The notes: generated by a model not told the origin, from the sequence alone. A stretch of 64,000 bases of DNA from Bradyrhizobium lablabi (GCF_018129385.1 NZ_JAFCLN010000006.1:186001-250000), one strand, 5' to 3'; counted from the stretch's first letter, positions 44,403-53,659 are shown. Translations and numbers: made by a program.

Positions 44403-44551
44403 TTAAGCGACACTGCTAGTCGAAACTACCGGCTCCAACGGGCCGACCTTGTTTTCCTGACAAAGCGATAACGATCCGCGGGGCGTTTTCTGAAGCCATG
44501 CGAGCCGACCGAAAAGCAAAACAACCCGACTTTTCAAGGGAGATAACAACC

Positions 44552-45220
44552 ATGACACTTCGCGCTGCTCTGATCGCACTTTGCACCGGCGGCCTGCTGG
44601 CCTGCCCCCAAAATCTTTCTGCTCAATCAGCATCCGAGAGCAAGCCGCACGTGCCGCTCGAGAAATCGATCGGCCAGGCCAAGCCGGAAGTCGTCCCCTC
44701 CCTCTTCGTCCTCAATTCGCGCGGCGCGAGCCTGAAGGACGGCAAACTCGTGCTGACCGGGATTTCGCCGAATGCGATCGTGTTTGCCGATCGGCCTGTC
44801 CGGGCAGCCGGTCACGATCTCACATCGCGAATCGTCGAGGATTGGGGCAACGGCAGCGACAATTTTGCGAAAGATCCTCCGAACGCCACCGTGTCCGGAT
44901 TCAAGAAGGACGGGTCATCGGTGCTCGATGCCGTCGTGGTGCTGAAATCGCCGAGGCTTGAAGGCGACAAGCTGACTTTCGACGTCGATATACTCGAGGG
45001 AGATCTGGCGGGAGCTGACGGCCCGGCATCGGTCTTTATCGACATCATCGGCCGCCCGTTCACGCCGCTGTCTTTTGCCGGCGTCGCCCGCCGCACGGCC
45101 TGGCGCGGTGCGTTCTACCGAGGCGCTGCCTTTGCGGGCGCAGCGGCGGTGGCGGGAGCCGCGGCCTATCCGTACTACGCGCCCCGCTGCGGATACTATC
45201 CCTATCCGCCCTGCTATTGA
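44552..45220 (+). CDS. secreted hypothetical protein
   Basis: This 222-residue protein has a signal peptide (about residues 1-24, S-A-Q end). The mature part is soluble-looking with repeated L-x-L-T-G/K-L-T-F-D-V beta-like stretches and a strongly Ala/Tyr/Pro-rich C-terminus (A-A-Y-P-Y-Y, then P-Y-P-P-C-Y). AAGGGAG lies ten bases before ATG 44552. It follows the repeat pair at 44356-44402. The family is not recognised; an outer-membrane or surface association is suggested only by composition. Confidence 0.6.
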   Translation: MTLRAALIALCTGGLLACPQNLSAQSASESKPHVPLEKSIGQAKPEVVPSLFVLNSRGASLKDGKLVLTGISPNAIVFADRPVRAAGHDLTSRIVEDWGNGSDNFAKDPPNATVSGFKKDGSSVLDAVVVLKSPRLEGDKLTFDVDILEGDLAGADGPASVFIDIIGRPFTPLSFAGVARRTAWRGAFYRGAAFAGAAAVAGAAAYPYYAPRCGYYPYPPCY

Positions 45221-45370
45221 GCCGCGCAAATTGGCGGCATCGCCGCCGCAGTGCTGCGCAATTCATCCCGACAGCAAAATCATCGATGACATTCGCTGTC
45301 GGCCTCGTCGACCCCTGAGTCAAATCTGAAATCACTACCCCTCACTTGTACTTTCAGGAAGGAGATAACG

Positions 45371-46801
45371 ATGAACATCACCCGTCGATCCCTTGCATTT
45401 GGTGGAATGGGACTGCTGGCAGGAGTGGCCGCAACACGATCATCTCTCGCCCAGGATTCTTTCCTCGGTGTGGGCCATGGCCTGGAGGATTTCTGGCTCG
45501 CGAGCGATGCCTATGTATTCGGCTATCCGCTGGTGACGATGGAGATGACCCGCCGGGTTCTCACCAACGTCGCTGAACCCGTGGGAACGAAGGCGCCGAT
45601 GGGGCAGATCATCAAGCTGCGCCAGTATCCCGACGCCTCGTTCCGGGACGTCACGGCGCCGAACGCGGACACGCTCTACACGACCTCGTTTATCGACGTC
45701 GGGAAAGAACCGTGGGTGCTCAGCATCCCCGACATGAAGGGACGCTATTTCCTGATGCCGATGCTGGACGGCTGGACGACGGTGTTCCAGGTGCCCGGCA
45801 AGCGCACCACCGGCACCGGGGCGCAGACCTACGCGATCACCGGCCCCGGATGGAAAGGCACGCTGCCGGATGGCGTGAAGCATTACAAGTCGCAGACCAA
45901 CATCGTGTGGCTGCTCGGCCGCATCTATTGCACCGGCACGCCGGAAGACTACGCGGCGGTGCACAAGCTACAAGACGAATGCAAGCTCGTGCCGCTCAGC
46001 GCCTACGGCAAGCCATACACGCCACCTCCGGGAAAGGTCGATCCGTCGATCGACATGAAGACGGCCGTCCGCGACCAGGTCAACCGCATGGACGCGGTGT
46101 CGTATTTCAAGCTGTTGTGCGAACTCATGAAAGCCAATCCGCCCTACGCGGCGGATGCGCCCCAGCTCGCCAAGTTCGCCCGCATCGGCATCGTTCCCGG
46201 GCAGGACTTTGACGAGAGCAAGCTGAAGGCGGATTTCCTGAAGCGCGTGCCGGAGCTCTCGTTCGACCGGATCATGCTTCAGTTCAAGATCAACAAGGCC
46301 ATCCATGACGAGAATGGCTTTGCCTTCACGACCAAGACCGGCATCTACGGCACCGACTACCTGATGCGGGCCCTGGTCACCGCAATTGGACTCGGCGCCA
46401 ACCGTCCGCAGGATGCGGTCTACCCGACCTCGCAAAAGGACGCGGAGGGGCACAAGTACAATGGCGCCAACAAGTACGTCATGCGGTTTCCCAAGGGCCA
46501 CCTGCCTCCCGCCGAGGGCTTCTGGTCGCTCACGATGTACGACAGCGGCTATTTCTTTGTGAACAATCCGCTCAACCGCTACTCGATCAGCGCGCGGGAG
46601 AACCTGAAGGAAAATCCGGACGGGTCGACCGATCTCTACATTCAGAAGGATTCCCCGGGCAAGGACAAGGAATCCAACTGGCTTCCGGCGCCCGCCGGAG
46701 ATTTCATCCTCATGCTGCGCATGTACTGGCCGCAGGAAACGGACCCGTCGATCATCAACGGCACGTGGACTGTGCCTGCGGCTCGCAAAGTGGGCGCTTG
46801 A
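45371..46801 (+). CDS. DUF1254/DUF1214 secreted protein
   Basis: This 476-residue protein has a Tat-like signal peptide (T-R-R-S-L-A-F, cleavage after A-Q about residue 28). A DUF1254 domain (about 55-185: P-N-A-D-T-L-Y-T-T-S near 100) and a C-terminal DUF1214 domain (about 355-465: F-W-S-L-T-M-Y-D near 376) follow. Such proteins are periplasmic and functionally unassigned; association with lipid or xenobiotic stress has been suggested only by context. AGGAAGGAG precedes the ATG. An 8-bp hairpin follows the stop. Confidence 0.85.
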   Translation: MNITRRSLAFGGMGLLAGVAATRSSLAQDSFLGVGHGLEDFWLASDAYVFGYPLVTMEMTRRVLTNVAEPVGTKAPMGQIIKLRQYPDASFRDVTAPNADTLYTTSFIDVGKEPWVLSIPDMKGRYFLMPMLDGWTTVFQVPGKRTTGTGAQTYAITGPGWKGTLPDGVKHYKSQTNIVWLLGRIYCTGTPEDYAAVHKLQDECKLVPLSAYGKPYTPPPGKVDPSIDMKTAVRDQVNRMDAVSYFKLLCELMKANPPYAADAPQLAKFARIGIVPGQDFDESKLKADFLKRVPELSFDRIMLQFKINKAIHDENGFAFTTKTGIYGTDYLMRALVTAIGLGANRPQDAVYPTSQKDAEGHKYNGANKYVMRFPKGHLPPAEGFWSLTMYDSGYFFVNNPLNRYSISARENLKENPDGSTDLYIQKDSPGKDKESNWLPAPAGDFILMLRMYWPQETDPSIINGTWTVPAARKVGA

Positions 46802-46806
46802 ATTCA

Positions 46807-46826
46807 GCCGGCCTCGCAAGGCCGGC
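46807..46826 (+). terminator. 8-bp hairpin after the DUF1254 gene
   Basis: The arms gccggcct and aggccggc surround a 4-base loop five bases after the stop. It is a probable transcription end, but without a long T-run. Confidence 0.5.
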
Positions 46827-46910
46827 CCGCACGAAAGACGTCGTGGTCGCGCTGCACCGCCGCCAACAGGAAAGTTGAGCGGCGGTGCAGAAGCATGAAG
46901 CCCCGCACCG

Positions 46911-47345
46911 ATGCTGCCAGATACTCCCTCGATCAGTCAGCTCTCCGTCGTCATTTCCCAGGCGGCCGCACCTGCGTTTCTGCTCGGTGCGCTGGCGGCC
47001 TTCATCGCCGTGCTGATCGCCCGCCTGAACCGGATCATCGACAGATCGATCTACCTGAACGGAATCTCCGACGAAGATCCGGTCAGGCGCCGGCTCAAGG
47101 CCGATTTGCCACGTCTTGTCCGACGGGCCGCCATGGTCAATCGCGCGATCTTCTGGTCCGTCGTAGGAAGCATCTCGATCAGCATCGTCATCGTCGTCGG
47201 GTTCGTGAGTGCGTTCTTTCACATCCAGCATGAGCGCGGCGTCGCCATTCTGTTTATCGTCGCCATCGCAGCATTTACCGTGTCGCTGGTGGATTTTGCG
47301 CGGGAGGTCCGAATTGCGTTGAGCGAGTTTGATCATTACGGCTAG
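46911..47345 (+). CDS. DUF2721 membrane protein
   Basis: This 144-residue protein has three hydrophobic segments (about 15-36, 78-100 and 110-130) separated by a basic loop (I-A-R-L-N-R-I-I-D-R, then R-R-L-K-A-D-L). The pattern fits DUF2721, a family of small inner-membrane proteins of unknown role. The start lacks a clear ribosome binding site; the reading frame itself is well supported by the membrane topology. It lies 110 bases after the DUF1254 gene in the same direction, but a hairpin is between them. Confidence 0.82.
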   Translation: MLPDTPSISQLSVVISQAAAPAFLLGALAAFIAVLIARLNRIIDRSIYLNGISDEDPVRRRLKADLPRLVRRAAMVNRAIFWSVVGSISISIVIVVGFVSAFFHIQHERGVAILFIVAIAAFTVSLVDFAREVRIALSEFDHYG

Positions 47346-47400
47346 CGTCTCGGTGTTCTGAGCGCGAGCCGATCCGCCGAACGCCGGATTATTCCCCACC

Positions 47401-47446
47401 ATTGGCGTGAAATGGCAAGACTAACGATCCGATTTGGCTCGAAATG
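47401..47446 (+). promoter_or_regulatory. second pair of AraC-site-like direct repeats
   Basis: attggcgtgaaatg (47401-47414) and tttggctcgaaatg (47433-47446) are spaced 32 bases apart. They match the repeats at 44356-44402 with one and three differences over 14 bases. They lie about 140-180 bases before the channel-like gene. Confidence 0.5.
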
Positions 47447-47584
47447 CTCGGGAAGCTGCGTGCCGAAATTGATTGCCAAGCTCCTCATGGAGCTGCCGTT
47501 TGTCGCCAACCCTGATCGCAGATTGCGCCGCTGATCAGACCGGCACAACCGTTTCGCGACACGCTCGGAATGCAGGAGGGGGTC

Positions 47585-48682
47585 GTGCGTCTTGTTGATC
47601 TTCGGAGAGATGGGCAGTCCAACCGGCGGCGGCCGGCAAAACCTGGAATTCGCCTTCGGTTCAGAGGCGCGGCGATCGCGATGGCGATGGCGTCAATCCC
47701 GTCCGCGGTCTATGCCGATGAAGGCGGCGTTTCATATTGGCTTCCCGGCCGCTTCAGCAGCCTTGCGGCGACGCCCCAGGTCCCCGGCTGGTCGATGGCA
47801 GAGGTCTACTACCATACCAGCGTGAGCGCCTCCGGCGCGACAGCGGCCGCCAGGGAAATCCAGGTCGGCCGATTGCCTGCCACGGTGAACGTCGATCTGA
47901 ACCTCAGCCTGAATGCGCAAGGAGACCTCGTTCTCCTCAACCCCACATACACGTTCGCAACGCCCGTGCTGGGCGGACAGCTTGCCATTGGCGTGGTCGG
48001 ATTGTTCGGGCGATCGAGCGCAAACCTTGCCGGCACCCTGACGGCGGCCGTCGGCCCGCTGACGGTGACGCGCACGGGCAGTTTCGGCGATTCGATCACC
48101 TCGGTCGGCGACCTCTATCCGCAGGCGACGCTGAAGTGGAACGCCGGCGTGCACAATTTCATGACCTACGTAACCGGCGACATTCCCGTCGGGGCTTATA
48201 GTCCAACACGCCTCGCCAATCTCGGCATCGGTCACGCAGCGATCGACGGCGGCGGCGGCTACACCTACTTCAATCCGCAGACGGGACATGAATTTTCCGC
48301 CGTTGCAGGCTTCACCTACAATTTCAAGAATCAGGATACGCAGTATCAGAACGGCATCGACTTCCATCTGGATTGGGGCGCTTCCCGGTTCCTGTCCAAG
48401 CAGACCTTCGTCGGCCTTCTGGGCTATGCCTATCAGCAGGTGACCGACGACTTCGGCCAGCTTCCCGTCCTCGGCGGATTCCGATCCCGGGTGCTCGGCG
48501 TCGGGCCGCAGGTCGGCTTTCTGTTTCCCGTCGGCGACATGCAGGGTTACCTGAACCTGAAAGGATACGGCGAGTTTGCCGCAGAGAATCGTCCGGCCGG
48601 CTGGAACACGTGGCTCACATTCTCGATCTCGCCAATGGCGCCGGCCAGCACCCTGACGCCGACGCGGACGGTGCGGAAATAG
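47585..48682 (+). CDS. outer-membrane channel-like protein (MetA/SphA phenol-pathway family)
   Basis: This 365-residue protein has a signal peptide (about residues 27-46, ending V-Y-A-D) and an Ala/Gly/Thr/Tyr-rich, strand-forming sequence. The pattern of short hydrophobic strands and the terminal aromatic-rich region fit PF13557 (MetA-pathway of phenol degradation, putative outer-membrane transporter). GTG 47585 is used because GGAGGGGGTC immediately precedes it; the ATG at 47570 is the alternative. A terminator-like hairpin follows at 48890-48914. Substrates are unknown. Confidence 0.75.
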   Translation: MRLVDLRRDGQSNRRRPAKPGIRLRFRGAAIAMAMASIPSAVYADEGGVSYWLPGRFSSLAATPQVPGWSMAEVYYHTSVSASGATAAAREIQVGRLPATVNVDLNLSLNAQGDLVLLNPTYTFATPVLGGQLAIGVVGLFGRSSANLAGTLTAAVGPLTVTRTGSFGDSITSVGDLYPQATLKWNAGVHNFMTYVTGDIPVGAYSPTRLANLGIGHAAIDGGGGYTYFNPQTGHEFSAVAGFTYNFKNQDTQYQNGIDFHLDWGASRFLSKQTFVGLLGYAYQQVTDDFGQLPVLGGFRSRVLGVGPQVGFLFPVGDMQGYLNLKGYGEFAAENRPAGWNTWLTFSISPMAPASTLTPTRTVRK

Positions 48683-48987
48683 CCGAGGGGCGCGGCTCGG
48701 CAAACTCCATGAAGCCTCAGTGACCAAGCCGCTCGCCGGCCGATCAACGACAATTGCTGCGCGGTTTCGTCGCAATGTTGCAGGGGAAACGGACGACTAT
48801 AGTTATATATCATGACCTACGTCATCGAAATTGACCGGCGCATCGCGCGTCTTGGTCTGCACGCCGGTCGCCTCCAAGCAGGCGGTTAGCCGGACGGCTC
48901 GTCACGCCGTCCGGACTCTTTCACAGTTTTCCCTCAGTTTTGTTGACTCTCACGGGTCAGTTCGCCTCGGAACAGAAGGAGTGTGCC
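48683..48987. other. intergenic between channel gene and Rnk remnant
   Basis: About 300 bases contain one hairpin (48890-48914) but no gene I can support. Confidence 0.45.
48890..48914 (+). terminator. 9-bp hairpin
   Basis: ccggacggc (48890-48898) and gccgtccgg (48906-48914) surround a 7-base loop and are followed by an AT-richer stretch. It is 200 bases after the channel-like gene's stop, so its role as that gene's terminator is uncertain. Confidence 0.4.
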
Positions 48988-49158
48988 GTGCTGCCTCCTC
49001 CAACAATCGCATTGACCGCATCCGATTATCCGCGCCTCGGACGACTTGCCCGTGTCGCGGCTGAAGAGGACGATCGGAAACTAACGTGGTGCCGCCGTTT
49101 CAGGCCCGCGCGGCTGGAAGCAAAATCCAATTTGACGATGATCCGGGACCAACCGTAG
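48988..49158 (+). pseudogene. decayed Rnk-like gene (nucleoside diphosphate kinase regulator)
   Basis: It has an intact-looking GTG start with AAGGAG seven bases upstream. The N-terminus P-P-P-T-I-A-L-T-A-S-D-Y-P-R-L matches the start of Rnk-type proteins. After about 30 codons the frame is lost. A different frame then gives V-V-P-P-F and A-G-S-K-I-Q-F-D-D-D-P-G, corresponding to the V-R-M-G-S-K-V-A-Y-R-D-D segment of the intact Rnk at 49180-49599, before a premature stop. The N-terminal helix and C-terminal domain are missing. This is a remnant of a tandem copy. Confidence 0.6.
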
Positions 49159-49179
49159 CTTGAGAACAAGGAGAAATCA

Positions 49180-49599
49180 GTGCGTAACATCGAAGCCAAC
49201 CGGCCCCGCAAGCAAGAGCTGGCGCTGCCGGACATCAGGGTCACCGAGAGCGATTCGCGTCGCCTCAGCTCTCTCGCCAACTCGAGCATGGAGCTCTTCC
49301 CGCGGGTCGCTCACTTTCTCGCTCGCGAAATCGAACGCGCATCGGTGGTGGCCGATGAGAAAGAACTGAGGGGCGTAGTCAGGATGGGATCGAAGGTCGC
49401 CTACCGGGACGATGAGACGGGTATCGCCCGTGAGGTGGTCCTGGTTTATCCGCACGAAGCGAACATCGAGCTGAGCCGCATCTCGATCCTCACGCCCGTT
49501 GGAGCGGCCCTCATCGGTTTGTCGGCGGGACAACGGATCGAATTCCAGACGCCCGGCAGCGGGACCAGAAGCGTGACCGTGCTTGCCGTATCCGATTGA
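49180..49599 (+). CDS. rnk: Rnk, nucleoside diphosphate kinase regulator
   Basis: This 139-residue protein of the GreA/GreB C-domain type has the N-terminal R-V-T-E-S-D-S-R-R-L helix and the core M-G-S-K-V-A-Y-R-D-D (about 68-77). V-V-L-V-Y-P-H-E-A follows (about 86-94), and then the S-I-L-T-P-V-G-A-A-L-I-G-L element (about 101-113) typical of Rnk. It binds RNA polymerase and modulates transcription and nucleotide pools. It starts with GTG with AAGGAG eight bases upstream. A decayed copy lies immediately upstream. Confidence 0.88.
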   Translation: MRNIEANRPRKQELALPDIRVTESDSRRLSSLANSSMELFPRVAHFLAREIERASVVADEKELRGVVRMGSKVAYRDDETGIAREVVLVYPHEANIELSRISILTPVGAALIGLSAGQRIEFQTPGSGTRSVTVLAVSD

Positions 49600-49784
49600 G
49601 TGCAAGCGCGAGAGCGCGATCGCGGGCTGAAGTCTCTCTTCGACGAGCGCATCCGACACGACCGCCTGGCGTGCGGCCGTGTCGGTTGGCGTCCTGCGAG
49701 AGACCGAATCTTAACGATTGGTTGATAGAGCGGATCGTCGCCGCCCCCTCGCGGCTTTACCGGGGACGATCCCTCTTGGCCGTG

Positions 49785-51149
49785 ATGGAAACCGAGCCCG
49801 CCACCGCTTCAAACGCCGGCATTTTGGCGCGGCTGAAGTCGCTGCTCGGCGGGCACCATGAAGCCTCGGTCACAAAGCGGCTGGCCGGCACCATCTTCAT
49901 CATCCGCGTGCTCAGCGCGATGCTGGCCTATGCCTCGCAGATCCTGCTGGCGCGCTGGATGGGCGGTTCGGATTACGGCATCTATGTCTATGTCTGGACC
50001 TGGGTGCTGCTGCTCGGCAGCATGATGGACTTTGGCATCTCGGCTTCGGCACAAAAGATCATTCCGGAATACCGCACGCGGGGCGAGCATGCGCTGCTGC
50101 GCGGTTTCCTCTCCGGCAGCCGCTGGATGACGTTTATTGTCTCCGCCGCCGTCTCGATGGGGCTGGCGGGCATCGTCAGGCTGCTGTCGCCCTGGATCGA
50201 TGCCGATGCGATCACACCGCTCTATATCGGCTGCGCCACGCTGCCGGCGTTCGTGGTCGCCAATACCCAGGACGGCATCGCGCGCTCGCATGACTGGATG
50301 CGGCTCGGCCTGATGCCGCAATTCATCGTACGGCAGTCGCTGATCATCGGCCTCACCGCCGGCGCCTTTGCGCTCGGCTTCGGTCTCGGCGCTACCGCGG
50401 CGATGCTGGCCAGCGCGGCGGCGGTGTGGATCGCGATGATCGGGCAGATGATCGTGCTCAACCGCCGGCTTGCCCGCCATGTCGAACCGGGCGCAAAGGC
50501 CTATGATTTCCGCGGCTGGCTCGCAATCTCGCTGCCGATCCTGATGGTGGAAGGTTTTTATCTCCTGCTATCCTACACCGATGTGCTGGTGCTACAGCAG
50601 TTCCGTTCCTCGGAAGAAGTCGGCGTGTATTTCGCCGTCGTGAAGACGCTGGCGCTGGTGTCGTTCATCCACTATGCGATGTCGGCGACCACGGCGCACC
50701 GTTTTGCCGAATACAATGAGCTCGGCGACAAGGCACGGCTGTCGGCTTACGTCGCGCACGCCATCCAGTGGACGTTCTGGCCTTCGCTCGGCGCAACGCT
50801 GGTGCTGCTCGCATTCGGCAAGCCGCTGCTCTGGCTATTCGGGCCGCAATTCGTCGTCGGTTACGACATCATGTTCATCGCCGCCGTTGGCCTGGTCGTG
50901 CGCGCGGCGATCGGCCCGGTCGAGCGGCTGCTCAACATGCTCGGCCATCAGCACATCTGCGCGCTGGCCTATGCGCTGGCCTTCGTGATGAACCTCGTGC
51001 TCTGCATCGCCCTGGTGCCGCGCTTTGGCGGCCATGGCGCGGCGGCCGCTACCTCGATCGCGCTTACATTCGAGACTGTGCTCTTGTTCGCCATCGTGCG
51101 GCGCCGGCTCGGGCTGCATGTGCTGGCGTTCGGCAAGCGCACGGCATAA
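49785..51149 (+). CDS. polysaccharide/lipid flippase (Wzx-like, MOP superfamily)
   Basis: This 454-residue inner-membrane protein has 12 or more hydrophobic segments, in the MATE/PST/Wzx group of oligosaccharide-lipid flippases. The first segment begins near residue 33 (I-I-R-V-L-S-A-M-L-A) and a Y-G-I-Y-V-Y motif lies near 66-71. The start ATG 49785 has a weak ribosome binding site; the frame opens earlier but is not supported. No glycosyltransferase genes are adjacent, so it may serve exopolysaccharide or O-antigen synthesis encoded elsewhere. Confidence 0.85.
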   Translation: METEPATASNAGILARLKSLLGGHHEASVTKRLAGTIFIIRVLSAMLAYASQILLARWMGGSDYGIYVYVWTWVLLLGSMMDFGISASAQKIIPEYRTRGEHALLRGFLSGSRWMTFIVSAAVSMGLAGIVRLLSPWIDADAITPLYIGCATLPAFVVANTQDGIARSHDWMRLGLMPQFIVRQSLIIGLTAGAFALGFGLGATAAMLASAAAVWIAMIGQMIVLNRRLARHVEPGAKAYDFRGWLAISLPILMVEGFYLLLSYTDVLVLQQFRSSEEVGVYFAVVKTLALVSFIHYAMSATTAHRFAEYNELGDKARLSAYVAHAIQWTFWPSLGATLVLLAFGKPLLWLFGPQFVVGYDIMFIAAVGLVVRAAIGPVERLLNMLGHQHICALAYALAFVMNLVLCIALVPRFGGHGAAAATSIALTFETVLLFAIVRRRLGLHVLAFGKRTA

Positions 51150-51280
51150 GCGCGGCCAAATCACCTTCCCTGCTTTTCCCGCATGCTGCCCGGGCAGACC
51201 GCCCTGAGCCGCGAAGACTTCATTAAGTCTTCCCAAGCCGCTACGATGTCCGCAAACAGCGGATAAAAGAGGAAACGTCG

Positions 51281-52051
51281 ATGGACCTTGGGTTGAAGGG
51301 GAAGAATGCCGTCGTGCTCGGAGGCACCCGCGGCATCGGGCGGGCGATTGCGGATACACTGGCCGGCGAAGGCGCGGGTGTGGCGATTTGCGCCCGCAAT
51401 GCGGATCAGATTGCATCGACGGTTGGAGCGCTGAAGGCCACCGGGGCCAAGGCAACGGGTGCTTCCATCGACATTACCGACAGCGCGGCGCTGAAATCCT
51501 GGATCGCCGGCGTGGACCGCGATCTCGGTGGCATCGACATCGTGTTTTCCAATGCCGGCGCGATGGCGCTGGGCGGCGATCCCGCCTCGTGGGAGCAGAA
51601 TTTTCGGCTTGACGTGCTGGGCGCCGTGAACGCGTTCGAGGCGGCCCGTCCGTTCCTCGAAGCCGGCGGCGAGAAGAACGGCGACGCGGCATTCATCATC
51701 ATTTCATCGATCTCGGCAGCGCAGGCCGACACCGCCAGTTCCTACGGGCCGATCAAGGCGGCGCTGATCCACATGGCGAAAGGACTGGCGCGGCAGCATG
51801 CGGCCAAGAAGATCCGCGTCAACGTCGTCTCGCCCGGCACGGTCTATTTCGAGGGCGGCGTCTGGCACATGACCGAGCAGAAAGCGCCCAAGCGCTATAC
51901 CGACGCGCTCGCGCGCAATCCGACCGGGCGCATGGCGACGCCGCAGGAAATCGCCAACGCGGCCGTATTCCTTGCCAGCCCCGCCTCGTCTTTCACCACC
52001 GGATCCAATCTGGTCGTCGATGGCGGCATCTCGAACCGCGTGAATTTTTAA
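51281..52051 (+). CDS. short-chain dehydrogenase/reductase
   Basis: This 256-residue classical SDR has G-G-T-R-G-I-G-R (about 14-21), N-A-G (about 90-92), S-S-I-S-A (about 147-151), Y-G-P-I-K (Tyr/Lys about 160-164) and V-V-D-G-G at the end. AGAGGAAACG precedes the ATG. It is 31 bases from the flavin reductase gene, so the two may form an operon. The substrate is unknown. Confidence 0.86.
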   Translation: MDLGLKGKNAVVLGGTRGIGRAIADTLAGEGAGVAICARNADQIASTVGALKATGAKATGASIDITDSAALKSWIAGVDRDLGGIDIVFSNAGAMALGGDPASWEQNFRLDVLGAVNAFEAARPFLEAGGEKNGDAAFIIISSISAAQADTASSYGPIKAALIHMAKGLARQHAAKKIRVNVVSPGTVYFEGGVWHMTEQKAPKRYTDALARNPTGRMATPQEIANAAVFLASPASSFTTGSNLVVDGGISNRVNF

Positions 52052-52082
52052 GGTCGAAGTTCCGGCCGGACAGGAATGCATC

Positions 52083-52697
52083 ATGGAATACGCCCCCGAG
52101 GATCTTGCGCCCCGCGAACGCTACAAGGTGCTGGCCGGCTTCGTGCTGCCGCGGCCGATCGCATGGGTCACCACCATCGGCCCGACCGGCGTGGTCAACG
52201 CCGCGCCGTTCAGCTTCTTCAACGTGTTTTGCGAGGATCCGCCGCTCTGCATGTTTGCTTCGAACCTGAGGCCTGACGGGCGCATCAAGGATACCGTGAT
52301 CAACATCGAACGCTCAGGCGAATTCGTGGTCAACCTGACCGACGAGCCGCTGGCGCGCGCGATGCACGATTCCAGCGGCGATTTTCCACCCGAGATCGGC
52401 GAGCCCGATTATCTCGGCCTCAAGCTGGCGCCCTCGACCAAGGTCGGCGTGCCGCGGCTGGCAGATGCGCCATGGGCGATGGAGTGCAAGACCTGGAAGC
52501 GCATCGACATCAACAACCGCCAGCTCTTCATGGGAGAAGGCATCCACTTCCACATCCGCGACGATTTGTGGGACCGCGAGGCGATGCGGGTTCATATGGA
52601 CCGCTATCACCCGGTGGGTCGCATGTTCGCCGACCGCTATTGCCGGACGGATGACAGGATGGTGTTTCCGGACGCGCCGGTGGTGACGGGGAAGTAA
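52083..52697 (+). CDS. flavin reductase-like FMN-binding protein
   Basis: This 204-residue split-barrel protein has the R-P-I-A-W-V-T-T-I (about 24-32), A-A-P-F-S-F-F-N (about 40-47) and F-V-V-N-L-T (about 80-85) patterns of the flavin reductase-like/DIM6-NTAB family. It probably uses FMN for reduction of a flavin or small substrate, maybe with the preceding SDR. A palindromic repeat follows the stop. Confidence 0.84.
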   Translation: MEYAPEDLAPRERYKVLAGFVLPRPIAWVTTIGPTGVVNAAPFSFFNVFCEDPPLCMFASNLRPDGRIKDTVINIERSGEFVVNLTDEPLARAMHDSSGDFPPEIGEPDYLGLKLAPSTKVGVPRLADAPWAMECKTWKRIDINNRQLFMGEGIHFHIRDDLWDREAMRVHMDRYHPVGRMFADRYCRTDDRMVFPDAPVVTGK

Positions 52698-52708
52698 GAC
52701 TCCCTCTT

Positions 52709-52838
52709 CCGTCATGCCCGGGCTTGTCCCGGGCACCCACGTCTTGAGGCTGCTGCGGCAAGAAAGACGTGGATGGCCGGGCATAGGCGAGCGGAAGCGA
52801 CGCCGTCCTTCGGACGGCTATGCCCGGCCATGACGGTC
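52709..52838. repeat. intergenic palindromic repeat (family I)
   Basis: The outer arms run from ccgtcatgcccggg near 52709 to cccggccatgacgg near 52837, with cccacgtctt and aagacgtgg arms and a cgtccttcggacg hairpin inside. It occupies the gap between two convergent genes. Confidence 0.75.
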
Positions 52839-52863
52839 TTCTGTCTCAAGCAGCGCGGAGGCA

Positions 52864-53652
52864 CTACTCCGCGGTCCAGCCGCCGTCGATCGAGTAGTTG
52901 GAGCCGGTGATCTGCGCGGCATCGTCGCTGCACAGGAACAGCGCGAGAGCGGCGACCTGCTCCGAGGTCACGAACTCCTTGGTCGGCTGCGCTTCCAAGA
53001 GCACGTCGTGGATGACCTGCTCCTTGGTCATGTTGCGCGCCTTCATCGTCTCCGGGATCTGGTGCTCGACCAGCGGGGTCCAGACATAACCGGGGCTGAT
53101 GCAGTTGCAGGTGATCTTGTGGGTCGCAACCTCCAGCGCCACCGTCTTGGTCAAACCGGCAATGCCGTGCTTGGCCGAGACATAGGCCGACTTGAAGGGC
53201 GAAGCCACCAGCGAGTGTGCGGACGCCGTGTTGATGATGCGGCCCCAGCCGCGCTTCTTCATGCCGGGCACTGCGGCGCGGATGGCATGGAAGGCCGACG
53301 ACAGGTTGATGGCAATGATCGCATCCCATTTCTCGATCGGAAAGTCCTCGATCGGCGAGACGAACTGGATGCCGGCATTGTTGACGAGGATGTCGACCGA
53401 GCCAAAGGTCTTTTCGCCGAGCGCGACCATTTCAGCGATCTCTGCGGGCTTGGTCATGTCGGCCGGCGAATGCACCGCCTTGACCTTGAAATCGGTCTCG
53501 ATGCCGGAGCGCTCCTTCTCGATATCGGCGGGCGCGCCCATGCCGTTGAGCACGATATTGGCGCCAGCGCTCGCGAAGGCGCGTGCGATCGCAAGCCCGA
53601 TGCCGCTGGTAGAGCCGGTCACAACTGCGGTCTTGCCTGAAAGTTTAGCCAT
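52864..53652 (-). CDS. bdhA: 3-hydroxybutyrate dehydrogenase (SDR)
   Basis: This 262-residue SDR has T-G-S-T-S-G-I-G-L (about 12-20), N-N-A-G-I-Q-F-V (about 91-98, a strong BdhA signature), A-S-A-H-S-L-V-A-S-P-F (about 143-153), Y-V-S-A-K-H-G (Tyr and Lys about 156-160) and a C-terminal S-I-D-G-G-W-T-A. It interconverts 3-hydroxybutyrate and acetoacetate with NAD, the last step of polyhydroxybutyrate use. It lies seven bases after the patatin gene, in the same direction. Confidence 0.88.
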   Translation of the reverse strand: MAKLSGKTAVVTGSTSGIGLAIARAFASAGANIVLNGMGAPADIEKERSGIETDFKVKAVHSPADMTKPAEIAEMVALGEKTFGSVDILVNNAGIQFVSPIEDFPIEKWDAIIAINLSSAFHAIRAAVPGMKKRGWGRIINTASAHSLVASPFKSAYVSAKHGIAGLTKTVALEVATHKITCNCISPGYVWTPLVEHQIPETMKARNMTKEQVIHDVLLEAQPTKEFVTSEQVAALALFLCSDDAAQITGSNYSIDGGWTAE

Positions 53653-53659
53653 GTCTCAT

